Below, piece by piece: positions 16,441 to 25,433 of a stretch of 64,000 bases of DNA. The notes beneath the pieces were generated by a model that did no database searches, was not told the DNA's origin, and saw nothing but the letters and a program-made list of their open reading frames with translations. Source of the stretch: Bordetella sp. BOR01 (GTDB lineage Bacteria > Pseudomonadota > Gammaproteobacteria > Burkholderiales > Burkholderiaceae_B); the NCBI RefSeq assembly GCF_019218885.1, contig NZ_JAHUWT010000003.1:1302001-1366000 (forward strand), written 5' to 3'. Positions within the stretch are counted from its first letter, which is position 1. Each line of letters opens with the position of its first letter. Position numbers and translations under genes: made by a program.

Positions 16441-17326
16441 GGGAAGCCGGGGTATCAGGGGGTGTGCTGGCGGCCATGGGGGGGATGGGCGGGGCGTTGC
16501 GCGGGGTTTTGTAGCGGTTGTAGCTCCACAAATATTGATGCGGAAAGCGCCGGATCAATATTTCCATGGAGGCATTGAACAGGGCGGCCCGGGCCTGCGG
16601 GTCGTCCGGCAGGGGCTCGGGCACGCGCGCGAAATGCACGCGCCAGCCGCGCCCGTGCGGCAGGCGCTCGCCCGCCACCACGACGACCGCCACCTTTGTT
16701 TGCGCGGCCAGCTTGCCCGGCAGCGTCATGGTGTAGGCCATGCGGCCGAAGAACGGTGCCCACACGCCCTCGCCTTCGCCGGGGGCCTGGTCGGGCAGCA
16801 GCCCCACCGTTTCGCCGCGCCGCAGCGCCCGCACGAATTCGCGCACGCCTTGCATGGTGGCCGGCACGGCCTTCAGGCCCGAGGTGTTGCGTGCGGTGGC
16901 CAGCAAGGGGGCCAGCGCCTCGATGCGCGGGGGCCGGAACATCACGGTGACCGGGGTGCGGCGGGCCACCGCCGCATAGCGCGCGATGATCTCGAAGCAG
17001 CCCAGGTGCGGCGTCAGGAACAGAATGCCGCGGCCTTCGGCAAGGGCGGCCTCGACCACGTGGAATTCGTCGGAGGTGGTCTTGGCCAGGCTTTCGGCGC
17101 TGCGGAACCAGACCTTGGGCATTTCCAGGATCATGGCGCCGGTCTCGGCCGCCGCGCGGCGCGCGAAGGCGGCATCGGCATAGCCGGCCTGGGCCGCGTT
17201 GGCGCGCAGCCGCTGGCGGTACCGGCCCGGCCAGGCATAGGTGAACAGGCCCGCAACCCGCCCCACTGCATGCAGCAGGGGCAGGGGAAGCAGGGCGACG
17301 GCGCGGAACAAGGCGAGGAGCAGCAT
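16433..17326 (-). CDS. Lipid A late acyltransferase (second LpxL-family copy)
   Basis: A 297-aa paralogue of the downstream acyltransferase. The catalytic motif is HX4E (HLGCFE) instead of HX4D. An N-terminal hydrophobic segment (LLALFRAVALLPLPLLHAVG) anchors it in the inner membrane. The C-terminal YLWSYNRYKTPR matches the family. It starts the acyltransferase pair and is divergent from metK. The His/Glu version is common in LpxL enzymes, so both copies should be active. Confidence 0.87.
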   Translation of the reverse strand: MLLLALFRAVALLPLPLLHAVGRVAGLFTYAWPGRYRQRLRANAAQAGYADAAFARRAAAETGAMILEMPKVWFRSAESLAKTTSDEFHVVEAALAEGRGILFLTPHLGCFEIIARYAAVARRTPVTVMFRPPRIEALAPLLATARNTSGLKAVPATMQGVREFVRALRRGETVGLLPDQAPGEGEGVWAPFFGRMAYTMTLPGKLAAQTKVAVVVVAGERLPHGRGWRVHFARVPEPLPDDPQARAALFNASMEILIRRFPHQYLWSYNRYKTPRNAPPIPPMAASTPPDTPASHD

Positions 17327-17404
17327 GCGAGGCCAGGAGCAAGTGCGGCGCGCCGGACGCGTGCCGCGGTATATATCTATAGATTCAAGCGATCAGCAAG
17401 AAGT

Positions 17405-17427
17405 GGGCATTTTCGCCTAAAATGCCC
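17405..17427. promoter_or_regulatory. Perfect 9-bp inverted repeat in the lpxL-metK divergent region
   Basis: GGGCATTTT (17405-17413) and AAAATGCCC (17419-17427) form a perfect palindrome with a 5-bp centre. The right arm contains TAAAAT (17418-17423), a plausible -10 for metK. Neither strand has a T-run after it and both flanking genes read away, so an operator is more likely than a terminator. Confidence 0.45.
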
Positions 17428-17528
17428 CCAGTCGCCGAGTTAACCGACAACTTGCGGGGCGACGTCTGGGGCGCGGTGCGCGTTTCAGGCAAAATCCGCT
17501 AAAGCGTCGCGCCCAGATCGTCAAAGGC

Positions 17529-17570
17529 AGGTTCAGATCCGGGGCGCTACGCGCCTCGTTAAACCTGTGT
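17529..17570 (+). promoter_or_regulatory. Structured 5' leader of metK
   Basis: The leader between the probable -10 and metK is about 170 nt. It contains a long hairpin: CAGGTT pairs with AACCTG near the two ends of this interval, with an inner GGCGC-TAC-GCGCC stem. Upstream, 17510-17525 holds GCTAAAGCG and other GC-rich pairing segments. I could not fit it to a known SAM riboswitch class. Confidence 0.35.
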
Positions 17571-17602
17571 GCCGGCGCCGCCGGTCTCGTAAGGACGTAT
17601 CC

Positions 17603-18766
17603 GTGGCCAACAACGATTTCCTCTTTACTTCTGAATCCGTCTCGGAAGGGCATCCGGACAAGGTCGCCGACCAGATTTCCGACGCCATCCTCGACGCCAT
17701 CTTTACGCAAGATCCCAACGCCCGCGTGGCCGCCGAAACGCTGTGCAATACCGGCCTGGTAGTGCTGGCTGGCGAAATCACCACCACGGCCAATGTCGAT
17801 TACATCCAGGTGGCGCGCGACACCATTCGCCGCATCGGGTACGACAACACCGACTACGGCATCGACTACAAGGGTTGCGCGGTGCTGGTGGCCTACGACA
17901 AGCAGTCGCCCGACATCGCCCAGGGCGTGGACCGCACCTCGGAAGACTACCTGAACCAGGGCGCGGGCGACCAGGGCCTGATGTTCGGCTACGCCTGCGA
18001 CGAAACCCCCGACCTGATGCCGGCCCCCATCTGGTACGCGCACCGCCTGGTGCAGCGCCAGAGCGAACTGCGCAAAGATGGCCGCCTGCCGTGGCTGCGC
18101 CCCGACGCCAAATCGCAAGTCACCTTCCGCTACGTCGACGGCCGTCCGGTCGAAGTCGATACCGTGGTGCTGTCGACCCAGCACGCGCCCGAAATCTCGC
18201 AGTCGGCCATCCACGAGGCCGTCATCGAAGACATCATCAAGCCCAGTTTTCCCGACGGCCTGATCACGCCCAAGACCAAGTTCCTGGTGAACCCCACCGG
18301 CCGCTTCGTCATCGGCGGCCCGCAAGGCGATTGCGGCCTGACCGGCCGCAAGATCATCGTCGACACCTACGGCGGCGCCTGCCCCCACGGCGGCGGCGCG
18401 TTCTCGGGCAAAGACCCGTCCAAGGTCGACCGTTCGGCCGCCTATGCGGCGCGCTACGTGGCCAAGAACGTGGTGGCCGCGGGCCTGGCGCGCCAGTGCC
18501 AGGTGCAGGTCAGCTACGCTATCGGCGTGGCCGAACCCATCAACATCACGGTCTATACCGAAGGCACCGGCGTCATCCCCGACGACCAGATCGCCAAGCT
18601 GGTGCGCGAGCACTTCGACCTGCGTCCCAAGGGCATCGTCAACATGCTCGACCTGCTGCGCCCCATTTACACCAAGACGGCGGCGTACGGCCATTTTGGC
18701 CGTTCCGAACCCGAGTTCTCGTGGGAAACCGCCGACAAGGTCCAGACCCTGAAGCAAGCGGCCTGA
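17603..18766 (+). CDS. metK: S-adenosylmethionine synthetase
   Basis: A 387-aa methionine adenosyltransferase that makes SAM from methionine and ATP. Signatures are [17 protein letters not shown], the ATP-binding region and the P-loop-like [16 protein letters not shown]. The start is GTG 17603, giving [18 protein letters not shown] lies eight bases upstream. Together with ahcY and metF elsewhere in the window it forms the methyl cycle. Confidence 0.96.
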   Translation: MANNDFLFTSESVSEGHPDKVADQISDAILDAIFTQDPNARVAAETLCNTGLVVLAGEITTTANVDYIQVARDTIRRIGYDNTDYGIDYKGCAVLVAYDKQSPDIAQGVDRTSEDYLNQGAGDQGLMFGYACDETPDLMPAPIWYAHRLVQRQSELRKDGRLPWLRPDAKSQVTFRYVDGRPVEVDTVVLSTQHAPEISQSAIHEAVIEDIIKPSFPDGLITPKTKFLVNPTGRFVIGGPQGDCGLTGRKIIVDTYGGACPHGGGAFSGKDPSKVDRSAAYAARYVAKNVVAAGLARQCQVQVSYAIGVAEPINITVYTEGTGVIPDDQIAKLVREHFDLRPKGIVNMLDLLRPIYTKTAAYGHFGRSEPEFSWETADKVQTLKQAA

Positions 18767-18804
18767 TCCGGCAGCAAGAAACCGCAGGGCCTGTCCCGGC
18801 CCTG

Positions 18805-18844
18805 GGCCCAGCCTCTGGAATGCACAGGGCGCTGGGCCGTTTTT
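18805..18844 (+). terminator. Rho-independent terminator of metK
   Basis: GGCCCAGC (18805-18812) pairs with GCTGGGCC (18831-18838), followed by G and five T. It lies 38 nt after the metK stop. The convergent regulator gene ends at 18861, so the site could also slow transcription from that side. Confidence 0.85.
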
Positions 18845-18860
18845 CTTGGGGCCGGGCTGG

Positions 18861-19778
18861 TTACTTCGCCGGTTTTCTCGCGGCCGGGTCGATATCCGCT
18901 TGCGGCAGGTTGGTTCGCAGCAGCGCCATCTGTTGCGGCGAAAACAGCTGCTTGCGCAACTGGACCAGGGCCTTGCCGAATTTCTTCTCGATCTGGTCCC
19001 CGAACGCGGACATCATTTCGGCCATGTAGATGTCGTGGCGGATCAGGGTCTCGGCCATGCGCACGATGGCGGAATTGGTGGTGTAGGCGCCCGTCAGGGT
19101 CTCGCCCAGGTTGGCCGTCAGCGCGACCCGGTAGTCGATGGCCAGCGTGAACAGGTTGTCGGCGCCACCGACGCGAAAGCCATTGCCTTCGTGCAGGTAG
19201 ATCTTCGAATTGGCGCCGAAGCGTAGAAATTCCACGTCTTCGCCAAACACGACGAACACCAGTTTCACGCCGCGCGCCGCGGCTTTTTTCATCTTGGCGG
19301 CATGCTCGCGCAGGATGTCTGTCGACGCCTTGATCCACACATGTTCCGAGGCGCCGTCGATCAGTTCATTGATTTTTTCCTGGATGCGTTCCTGGCCTTC
19401 GATGCTCCAGACGACATTCGGATCTTCTTCCGACCCCAGGTTGTCCAGGCTTTGCTTCAGGCGGCTGCAGACGGTGCTGATGTCATCTGAGATATCGCCC
19501 AGCAGCACCGCCGGATCCACGGGCACATAGCGGGCCGGGCTTTCGCTGACAGGCTGGACCGCGCGTTTCTTGGCCAGGCCTTCCAGCGCGCCATACGTAT
19601 TGGCGCGAGGCAGGCCGCAACGCTTGCTGATTTCGTAGGCCGTGGCCGGACTGGCTTGCAGCAGGCTTATGTATGCGCTGGCTTCGTATTCGGAGAAACC
19701 CAGGCGCTGTAGATCATGGACCGGATCCGCAGCGTTCCTGCGTTTTGCGGCAGGCTTGGCCGCTACGCTCTTTGACAT
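18861..19778 (-). CDS. TrmB-family transcriptional regulator
   Basis: A 305-aa regulator. The N-terminal winged helix (LQRLGFSEYEASAYISLL through LPRANTYGALEGL, about 20-75) is the TrmB type, followed by a short coiled coil and a C-terminal ligand-binding or phospholipase-D-like domain. TrmB proteins are common in archaea as sugar-responsive regulators and less frequent in bacteria. ATG 19778 is chosen because the domain starts 20 residues later. It is divergent from the acyl-CoA carboxylase cluster and the palindrome at 19902-19922 lies between them, so it probably controls that cluster. Confidence 0.82.
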   Translation of the reverse strand: MSKSVAAKPAAKRRNAADPVHDLQRLGFSEYEASAYISLLQASPATAYEISKRCGLPRANTYGALEGLAKKRAVQPVSESPARYVPVDPAVLLGDISDDISTVCSRLKQSLDNLGSEEDPNVVWSIEGQERIQEKINELIDGASEHVWIKASTDILREHAAKMKKAAARGVKLVFVVFGEDVEFLRFGANSKIYLHEGNGFRVGGADNLFTLAIDYRVALTANLGETLTGAYTTNSAIVRMAETLIRHDIYMAEMMSAFGDQIEKKFGKALVQLRKQLFSPQQMALLRTNLPQADIDPAARKPAK

Positions 19779-19893
19779 ATGACGCGCCCTTGTTGAGGTG
19801 CTTTCCAAGAAATCCCTGGGCCACAAAGTGTAATGCCGAACCCTGGCGGCGATGGGCTGCCCGCACGCCACGATGGCAGCGTCCGTCACGCGC

Positions 19894-19923
19894 TTGACTT
19901 TTAGTAGTAGCTATAACTACTAT
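19894..19923 (+). promoter_or_regulatory. Promoter with overlapping palindromic operator for the carboxylase cluster
   Basis: TAGTAGT (19902-19908) and ACTACTA (19916-19922) form a perfect inverted repeat with a 7-bp spacer. A -35-like TTGACT (19894-19899) and a -10-like TACTAT (19918-19923) are 18 bp apart, so the palindrome lies between and over the promoter elements. It is a candidate TrmB-regulator site. Confidence 0.5.
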
Positions 19924-19952
19924 TAATTTTAGCCCGGAGGCAACGCACGACC

Positions 19953-21488
19953 ATGAGCCATGAAACCCACATCCAGGAACTGCAGCAGCGGCGCAGCAAG
20001 GCCTACGCCATGGGCGGGGAAGAACGCCTTGCGAAGCGTCGCGCCCAAGGTGTCCTGAACGCGCGCGAACGCCTGGATGCGCTGCTCGACCCGGGTAGTT
20101 TCTGCGAGTCCGGATTGCTGGCCACGTCGTATCGTCCGGAAGCGCGCGAGAAGACGCCGGCCGATGGCAAGATCGCCGGCTTCGGCGCGATCACCGGCCG
20201 CCCAGTGGCAGTCGTGTCGAACGATTTCACTGTCATGGGGGCATCCAGCAGTGTCGTCAACGGCAAGAAAATCAAGCATGTGCGGCAGGTGGCGGCCGAT
20301 TCCGGCATGCCCCTGGTCCTGCTGGGCGAATCGGCCGGCGCGCGCATGCCCGACCGGATGGGCGCGGCAGGCCGCGCCATCCTGGGGCAGGATCCCACCG
20401 AATATCTGCGCGACCGCCGCACGCCCTGGGTGTCGGCCCTGCTGGGCAACTGCTATGGCTCGTCCACCTGGTACGCCTGCCTGTCCGATTTTGTCGTGAT
20501 GCGCAAGGGCGCCACCATGGCGGTTGCCAGCAGCCGCGTCACGGAATTGGCCATCAAGCAGGCGGTGGATGCCGAAGACCTGGGCGGCTGGAAACTGCAC
20601 ACCGGCACGACCGGCATTGTCGATGTCGCGGTCGATACCGATGAGGAAGCGCTGGAAGTCATCAAGCGTTTCCTGAGCTACCTGCCCAGCCACAGCGGCG
20701 AGGCACCGCCGGTGGCACCCGTGCCGGCAGGGTCCGATGACGCCATGGCCGATATCCTGGACATCGTGCCTGAGTCTCGCGCCAAGACCTACGACAGCCG
20801 GGAGGTGATCCGCCGGTTGCTCGACACGGACAGCCTGTTCGAGCTCAAGCCGCGCTTCGGCAAGTCTATTGTTACCGGGCTGGGCCGCATCGCCGGGCGC
20901 ACGGTGGGCGTGCTGGCCAATAATCCCAAGTTCAAGGGCGGCGCCATCGATGTGGACGCCTGCGCGAAGGCCACCAGCTTCCTGGTGTTGTGCGACTCGT
21001 TCAATATTCCCCTTGTTTTCCTGGCAGACCAGCCCGGCTTCCTGATCGGCATCGATGGCGAGAAGCGCGGCGCGCCAGGGCGCATCATGAACTGGATGAA
21101 CGCGCTCTCCCAGGTGACCGTGCCGCGGTTTGTCATCACCCTGCGCAAGAACTACGGCCAGGCATACCTGAACATGGGGGGCGGGCGCAATAGCGATGAA
21201 GCCGCGGCCTGGCCATGTGCCGATTTCGGCTTCATGGATCCGGCAACCGCCGTCAACGTCCTGTACGGCGTGCGCCACGACGAAGACCCCGAGAAATTCC
21301 AGCAGCTGGTCGAGCAGATCAACCAGGACAACGCCCCCTGGGCGCTGGCGTCCTTGTATGAAGCCAAGGACGTGATCGATCCGCGCGAAACGCGTGCTTA
21401 CTTGAAGCGCCTGCTGGCCATCCATTCGCGCAAACCCTCGGGGGGCATCGGCGCGCACCGGCTGGCCTGCTGGCCCACCAGCTACTGA
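19953..21488 (+). CDS. Acyl-CoA carboxylase carboxyltransferase subunit
   Basis: A 511-aa biotin-dependent carboxyltransferase of the propionyl-/methylcrotonyl-CoA carboxylase beta type, with both crotonase-fold halves. Segments include RERLDALLDPGSF, GESAGARMPDRMG in the N-terminal oxyanion region and GGAIDVDACAKATSF and FLADQPGFLIG in the C-terminal half. It transfers CO2 from carboxybiotin to an acyl-CoA. The acyl specificity cannot be read. It opens a same-strand cluster with a free biotin carrier and a biotin carboxylase, which complete the enzyme. Confidence 0.88.
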   Translation: MSHETHIQELQQRRSKAYAMGGEERLAKRRAQGVLNARERLDALLDPGSFCESGLLATSYRPEAREKTPADGKIAGFGAITGRPVAVVSNDFTVMGASSSVVNGKKIKHVRQVAADSGMPLVLLGESAGARMPDRMGAAGRAILGQDPTEYLRDRRTPWVSALLGNCYGSSTWYACLSDFVVMRKGATMAVASSRVTELAIKQAVDAEDLGGWKLHTGTTGIVDVAVDTDEEALEVIKRFLSYLPSHSGEAPPVAPVPAGSDDAMADILDIVPESRAKTYDSREVIRRLLDTDSLFELKPRFGKSIVTGLGRIAGRTVGVLANNPKFKGGAIDVDACAKATSFLVLCDSFNIPLVFLADQPGFLIGIDGEKRGAPGRIMNWMNALSQVTVPRFVITLRKNYGQAYLNMGGGRNSDEAAAWPCADFGFMDPATAVNVLYGVRHDEDPEKFQQLVEQINQDNAPWALASLYEAKDVIDPRETRAYLKRLLAIHSRKPSGGIGAHRLACWPTSY

Positions 21489-21519
21489 ACCCGATAACGA
21501 TCTTCAAGGAAACGCCGCC

Positions 21520-21741
21520 ATGTCCACTATCAACATTCCCAGCGACATCACCGGTACGGTCTGGAAAATCCTGGTCAAGCCGGGCGACAAGGTTGCGGAG
21601 GATGACTCGCTGATGATCCTGGAGTCCATGAAAATGGAGATCCCGGTAACGGCACCCGAGGCCGCTACCGTGCAAGAGATATGCGTGACCGAAGGGCAGA
21701 CGATCTCGGAAGGCGAGCTGGTGGCCGTGCTGAAAGCTTGA
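21520..21741 (+). CDS. Biotin/lipoyl-attachment carrier protein (BCCP-like)
   Basis: A 73-aa stand-alone biotinyl domain. The biotinylation site is K38 in ESMKMEIPV, with the standard glycines on either side (TGTVWKILVKPGDKV). Small free BCCP domains occur with multisubunit acyl-CoA carboxylases and decarboxylases. It lies 31 nt after the carboxyltransferase and 32 nt before the synthetase subunit. Confidence 0.93.
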   Translation: MSTINIPSDITGTVWKILVKPGDKVAEDDSLMILESMKMEIPVTAPEAATVQEICVTEGQTISEGELVAVLKA

Positions 21742-21773
21742 GCCGCAATCCCGTTTCCGCCAGGAGCCAATCC

Positions 21774-22502
21774 ATGCCATCGCCCTCAGCGGCCGGGCCC
21801 ATCATCGAACAGGCACGCCGCCAGGGCGGGCGGTCGCTGGACGAGCCCACGGCAAAACACGTTCTGTCTTTGTATGGACTGCGGGTGCCCCGGTCCATGG
21901 TCATCAGGGGGGCGGCAGATGTCCGGCCTGCGGCCGAAAGCCTGCGGGGCCCGTTCGCGCTGAAGCTGATGTCCCCCGACGTACTGCACAAATCCGATTT
22001 TGGCGGGGTGAAGCTTGGCCTGCGGCATGCCGATGAAGTGCTTGCGGGCATGGATGCGATGTCGGCTCGTTGCGCCACGGCGGGCCACCGATTAAGCGGT
22101 TTCCTGCTGGAAGAGATGGCCGCGCCCGGGGTTGAGCTGGTCATCGGCGGTTTTCGAGACCCGTCATTCGGGCAGGTGGTCATGATCGGCCTGGGCGGCG
22201 TGTTCGTCGAAGTCTTGCGCGATGTCGCGTTTCGCATTTGCCCGATTACCCCGCTGGATGCCCACGAGATGCTCGATGAACTGCAGGGCGCCGCGCTGTT
22301 GCGGGGGGCCCGGGGCGGCACGCGCATCCCCGACGAAGTGCTGACCGCGACGCTGCTGGCCATCGGCGGCGATGGCGGCCTGCTGACCCAGCACGCCGAC
22401 AGCATCGCAGAGCTCGACATCAACCCACTGATCGTATCGGCCGACGGCGCGGTGGCCGTCGATGCGCGCCTGATGCTTTGCCCGCACGGTGAGCCAACGT
22501 GA
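21774..22502 (+). CDS. ADP-forming acyl-CoA synthetase, beta (ATP-grasp) subunit
   Basis: A 242-aa ATP-grasp protein matching the beta part of acetyl-/acyl-CoA synthetases (NDP-forming). Typical segments are AKHVLSLYGLRVPRS, PFALKLMSPDVLHKSDFGGV, and IAELDINPLIVS at the end. The start ATG 21774 has CAGGAG upstream. In many bacteria this domain is fused to the alpha part; here the two are separate, as in archaeal acetyl-CoA synthetases, and reversed in order (beta first). Its stop overlaps the alpha start (GTGA). Confidence 0.86.
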   Translation: MPSPSAAGPIIEQARRQGGRSLDEPTAKHVLSLYGLRVPRSMVIRGAADVRPAAESLRGPFALKLMSPDVLHKSDFGGVKLGLRHADEVLAGMDAMSARCATAGHRLSGFLLEEMAAPGVELVIGGFRDPSFGQVVMIGLGGVFVEVLRDVAFRICPITPLDAHEMLDELQGAALLRGARGGTRIPDEVLTATLLAIGGDGGLLTQHADSIAELDINPLIVSADGAVAVDARLMLCPHGEPT

Positions 22503-23977
22503 TCCTCGACTCGCAGCATGTCTGGCCTGGCGCCCGCCCGCCTGAAAACTTCAAGGCGCTGTTCCGTCCGGCCACCATCGCGGTGGCCGGCGTGTCCGCC
22601 AAGAGCGCCGGGCAGGGCAACAAGTTCATCCAGCGCCTGCGCGCAGCCGGATACCCAGGAAAGATCTACCCCATTCATCCCACCGAAAGCCAGTTGGAAG
22701 GGCTGCCCGCCTATCCGTCCTTGGCGGACACGCCCGAACCGATCGACTACGCCTTCATCGCCATTCCGGCCGTAGCGGTGCCGCCGTTACTGGCGTCGGC
22801 CAAGCATCGGGTCCGCTACGCGCAGGTCATGTCCAGCGGTTTTGGCGAAGGCGGGCGCGGCGGCGGCCTGCGCGCCGCCCTGCTGCAGGCCGTGCGACAG
22901 GGCGGCATGCGACTGCTGGGGCCCAATTGCATGGGCATCTACTCGCCATCGGGGCGGGTCACGTTCACGGATGGCCAGATGGGCGATGCCGGCGTGGTGG
23001 GCATCCTGTCGCAAAGCGGGGGCCTGTCCATCGACATCGTGCGCAGCGGCGAATACCGGGGGTTGCGCTTCAGCGGGGTGGTATCGCTGGGCAACTGCCT
23101 GGATGTCGACTCCAGCGACCTGCTTCAGCATTACCTGGACGACCCCGGCACGCGTGTCATCGGCGCCTATATCGAAGACATCCGCGACGGGCGCCGCTTC
23201 TTTGAATTGCTGCGCGGCGCGCGGGCGCGCAAGCCCGTGGTGCTGTTGAAGGGGGGGCGTACCCGGCAAGGGCAGCGGGCGGCGGCATCGCATACCGGTT
23301 CGCTGGCCAGCAATGACCAAGTGTGGCGTGCGCTGGCGGCACAGACGGGTTCGATCCTGGCCGATACGATGGAGGACTTCATCGACGCACTGGTTGCGCT
23401 GGAACACGAAAGCACGCGTGCCTGCGCGTTCGACGGCCGCGTGATCCTGTTCGGCAATGGCGGCGGCGCCAGTGTGCTGGCCGCCGATGCGCTGGGCAGG
23501 CTGGGCGTGGATGTGCCGCCGCTCGGGGCCGGCACGGTTGCCGCCCTGGAGCAACTCGGCATTCCGCCGGGGGCGGGTATCGAGAATCCGCTGGACGTGC
23601 CCGCGAATATCCTGCAGCGCGACCGCGGGGCGCTGGCGCGCCGCATTCTTGACACAGTGGCCGCCACCGAACGGCCCGGCGCCGTGGTCATGCACCTGAA
23701 CCTGCCTGTCATCCTGGGTTATCGACAGGGCGAATTGCTGGATGAACTGGTGCACGCCGCCATCGGGCTCAAAGCCATGCTGCCCGCCGCGGTTCGCTTG
23801 TTGCTGGTGCTGCGTTCGACCGGCCAGCCAGAGCTGGAAGCAAAGCGCCAGACGTATGCCAGCCTGGCCATGCAATCGGGCATTCCGGTTTTCTTCAGCT
23901 TGCCGGCGGTGGCGCAAGCCCTGGCCGCCCTGCACAGGTATTCCCGCTTTCGCCAGTCGCGCCCGGAGACCCCATGA
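22499..23977 (+). CDS. ADP-forming acyl-CoA synthetase, alpha (CoA-binding) subunit
   Basis: A 492-aa protein with an N-terminal CoA-binding Rossmann domain (LFRPATIAVAGVSA), succinyl-CoA-ligase-like domains and the phosphohistidine loop ASHTGSLA (H265). With the beta subunit it forms acyl-CoA from acid, CoA and ATP, giving ADP. The start is GTG 22499, overlapping the beta stop by 4 nt; the stop overlaps the biotin carboxylase start (ATGA). This tight coupling suggests the ligase and carboxylase act in sequence. Confidence 0.87.
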   Translation: MILDSQHVWPGARPPENFKALFRPATIAVAGVSAKSAGQGNKFIQRLRAAGYPGKIYPIHPTESQLEGLPAYPSLADTPEPIDYAFIAIPAVAVPPLLASAKHRVRYAQVMSSGFGEGGRGGGLRAALLQAVRQGGMRLLGPNCMGIYSPSGRVTFTDGQMGDAGVVGILSQSGGLSIDIVRSGEYRGLRFSGVVSLGNCLDVDSSDLLQHYLDDPGTRVIGAYIEDIRDGRRFFELLRGARARKPVVLLKGGRTRQGQRAAASHTGSLASNDQVWRALAAQTGSILADTMEDFIDALVALEHESTRACAFDGRVILFGNGGGASVLAADALGRLGVDVPPLGAGTVAALEQLGIPPGAGIENPLDVPANILQRDRGALARRILDTVAATERPGAVVMHLNLPVILGYRQGELLDELVHAAIGLKAMLPAAVRLLLVLRSTGQPELEAKRQTYASLAMQSGIPVFFSLPAVAQALAALHRYSRFRQSRPETP

Positions 23978-25356
23978 CCATGCCTCGTCCTTTCCGCAAA
24001 GTCCTGGTTGCCAACCGGGGAGAAATCGCGTTGCGGATTATCCGGGCCTGCCGCGAAGCCGGCCTGCAGTCTGTGCAGGCCTATTCCGAGGCCGACCAGG
24101 AAACCAGGGCAGTACGCATGGCCGACCAGGCCGTATGCATCGGCGGCCCGAAGCCCGCCGACAGTTATTTGAACGCCGCCGCGCTGCTCGAGGCCGCCCG
24201 CCGCACGGGGGCCGATGCCGTGCATCCCGGATACGGGTTTCTGTCAGAAAACGCGGACTTCGCCGAGCAGGTCGAACAGGCCGGGCTGGTGTACATCGGC
24301 CCGCAGGCCCAGGTCATTCGCACGATGGGCGACAAGATCGCCGCGCGGCGGTGCGCCGAGGCTGCCGGCGTGCCCGTCATACAGGGGTCGGCCGCGGCGG
24401 TTGCGTCGGTGGAACAAGCCGTGGCCATGGCGCACCGGGTGGGATACCCCGTGCTGATCAAGGCCGCGGCAGGTGGCGGCGGGCGCGGCATGCGTGTTGC
24501 GCACGATGATGCCGAACTTGCCGAAAGCATGGAGCGCGCGGTCGCCGAAGCCCAGGCGTCGTTCGGTTCGGGCGAGGTCTACATCGAGAAATTCCTTGAG
24601 CGGGTCCGGCACATCGAGGTGCAAGTGGTTGGAGACGGCCAGCGCGTCATCCACCTGGGCGAGCGAGACTGCTCGTTGCAGCGCCGGCACCAGAAGCTGG
24701 TTGAAGAAGCTCCCGCTGCCATCCTGAGCCCGGCGACGCAGGCGCGGATACGGGCGGCGGCGACCAAGCTGGCCGAGTCGATCCACTATCGCAGCGCGGG
24801 TACGGTGGAATTCATCGTAGACCCCGTGACGCAGGCGTTTTATTTCATTGAAATGAATACCCGCATCCAGGTCGAGCATCCGGTCACGGAACTGCTGACC
24901 GGCCTGGACCTGGTGAAACTGCAATTGTCGATCGCCGCCGGCCGGCCCCTGGACTTGCGCCAGGAAGACGTAGACCTGCGCGGGCACGCCATCGAACTGC
25001 GGATCAATGCCGAAGACCCGGACAAGGGCTTTCTGCCCCGCAGCGGTCGCATCGTCGAATTCGAAATGCCGGCCGGACCGGGCGTGCGGGTCGATACCCA
25101 TGCCTACGCGGGCTATTGCCTGCCCGCGCACTACGACTCGTTGCTGGCCAAGCTGGTGGTCTGGGGACAGGACCGCGAAGAGGCTTTGGCCCGCATGGGC
25201 CGCGCCTTGTCCGAGGCTCGCATCGAAGGGTTCGCCACCACGCTGTCGTTTCACCGGCGCCTGCTGGAAGAACCCGCCTTCCTGAATAACGAGGTGCACA
25301 CGCGGTTCATCAAAGAGCACATGTACAGCAAGCATCCGATGCAGCGCTTGCTGTGA
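23974..25356 (+). CDS. Biotin carboxylase subunit of acyl-CoA carboxylase
   Basis: A 460-aa ATP-grasp biotin carboxylase that carboxylates the biotin on the carrier protein. It starts with KVLVANRGEIALRIIRA; it has the glycine-rich ATP lid (AAAGGGGRGMR), KLVEEAPA and the active-site EMNTRIQVEHPVTE. There is no C-terminal biotinyl domain, consistent with the separate 73-aa carrier. Start ATG 23974 overlaps the upstream stop. Confidence 0.92.
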   Translation: MTMPRPFRKVLVANRGEIALRIIRACREAGLQSVQAYSEADQETRAVRMADQAVCIGGPKPADSYLNAAALLEAARRTGADAVHPGYGFLSENADFAEQVEQAGLVYIGPQAQVIRTMGDKIAARRCAEAAGVPVIQGSAAAVASVEQAVAMAHRVGYPVLIKAAAGGGGRGMRVAHDDAELAESMERAVAEAQASFGSGEVYIEKFLERVRHIEVQVVGDGQRVIHLGERDCSLQRRHQKLVEEAPAAILSPATQARIRAAATKLAESIHYRSAGTVEFIVDPVTQAFYFIEMNTRIQVEHPVTELLTGLDLVKLQLSIAAGRPLDLRQEDVDLRGHAIELRINAEDPDKGFLPRSGRIVEFEMPAGPGVRVDTHAYAGYCLPAHYDSLLAKLVVWGQDREEALARMGRALSEARIEGFATTLSFHRRLLEEPAFLNNEVHTRFIKEHMYSKHPMQRLL

Positions 25357-25433
25357 CAGGGCATGCGGCACAGGCCTGGCCGCCCTGAGACAAGCCCTGC
25401 TTTACGGCACTTTCAGGCCGAGGAGACACTAAG

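Noticed and set aside
17430-17600. SAM-II or SAM-I riboswitch in front of metK
   Set aside because: A GCTAAAG string occurs but the other conserved SAM-II segments and stem order could not be placed, so only a structured leader is reported.
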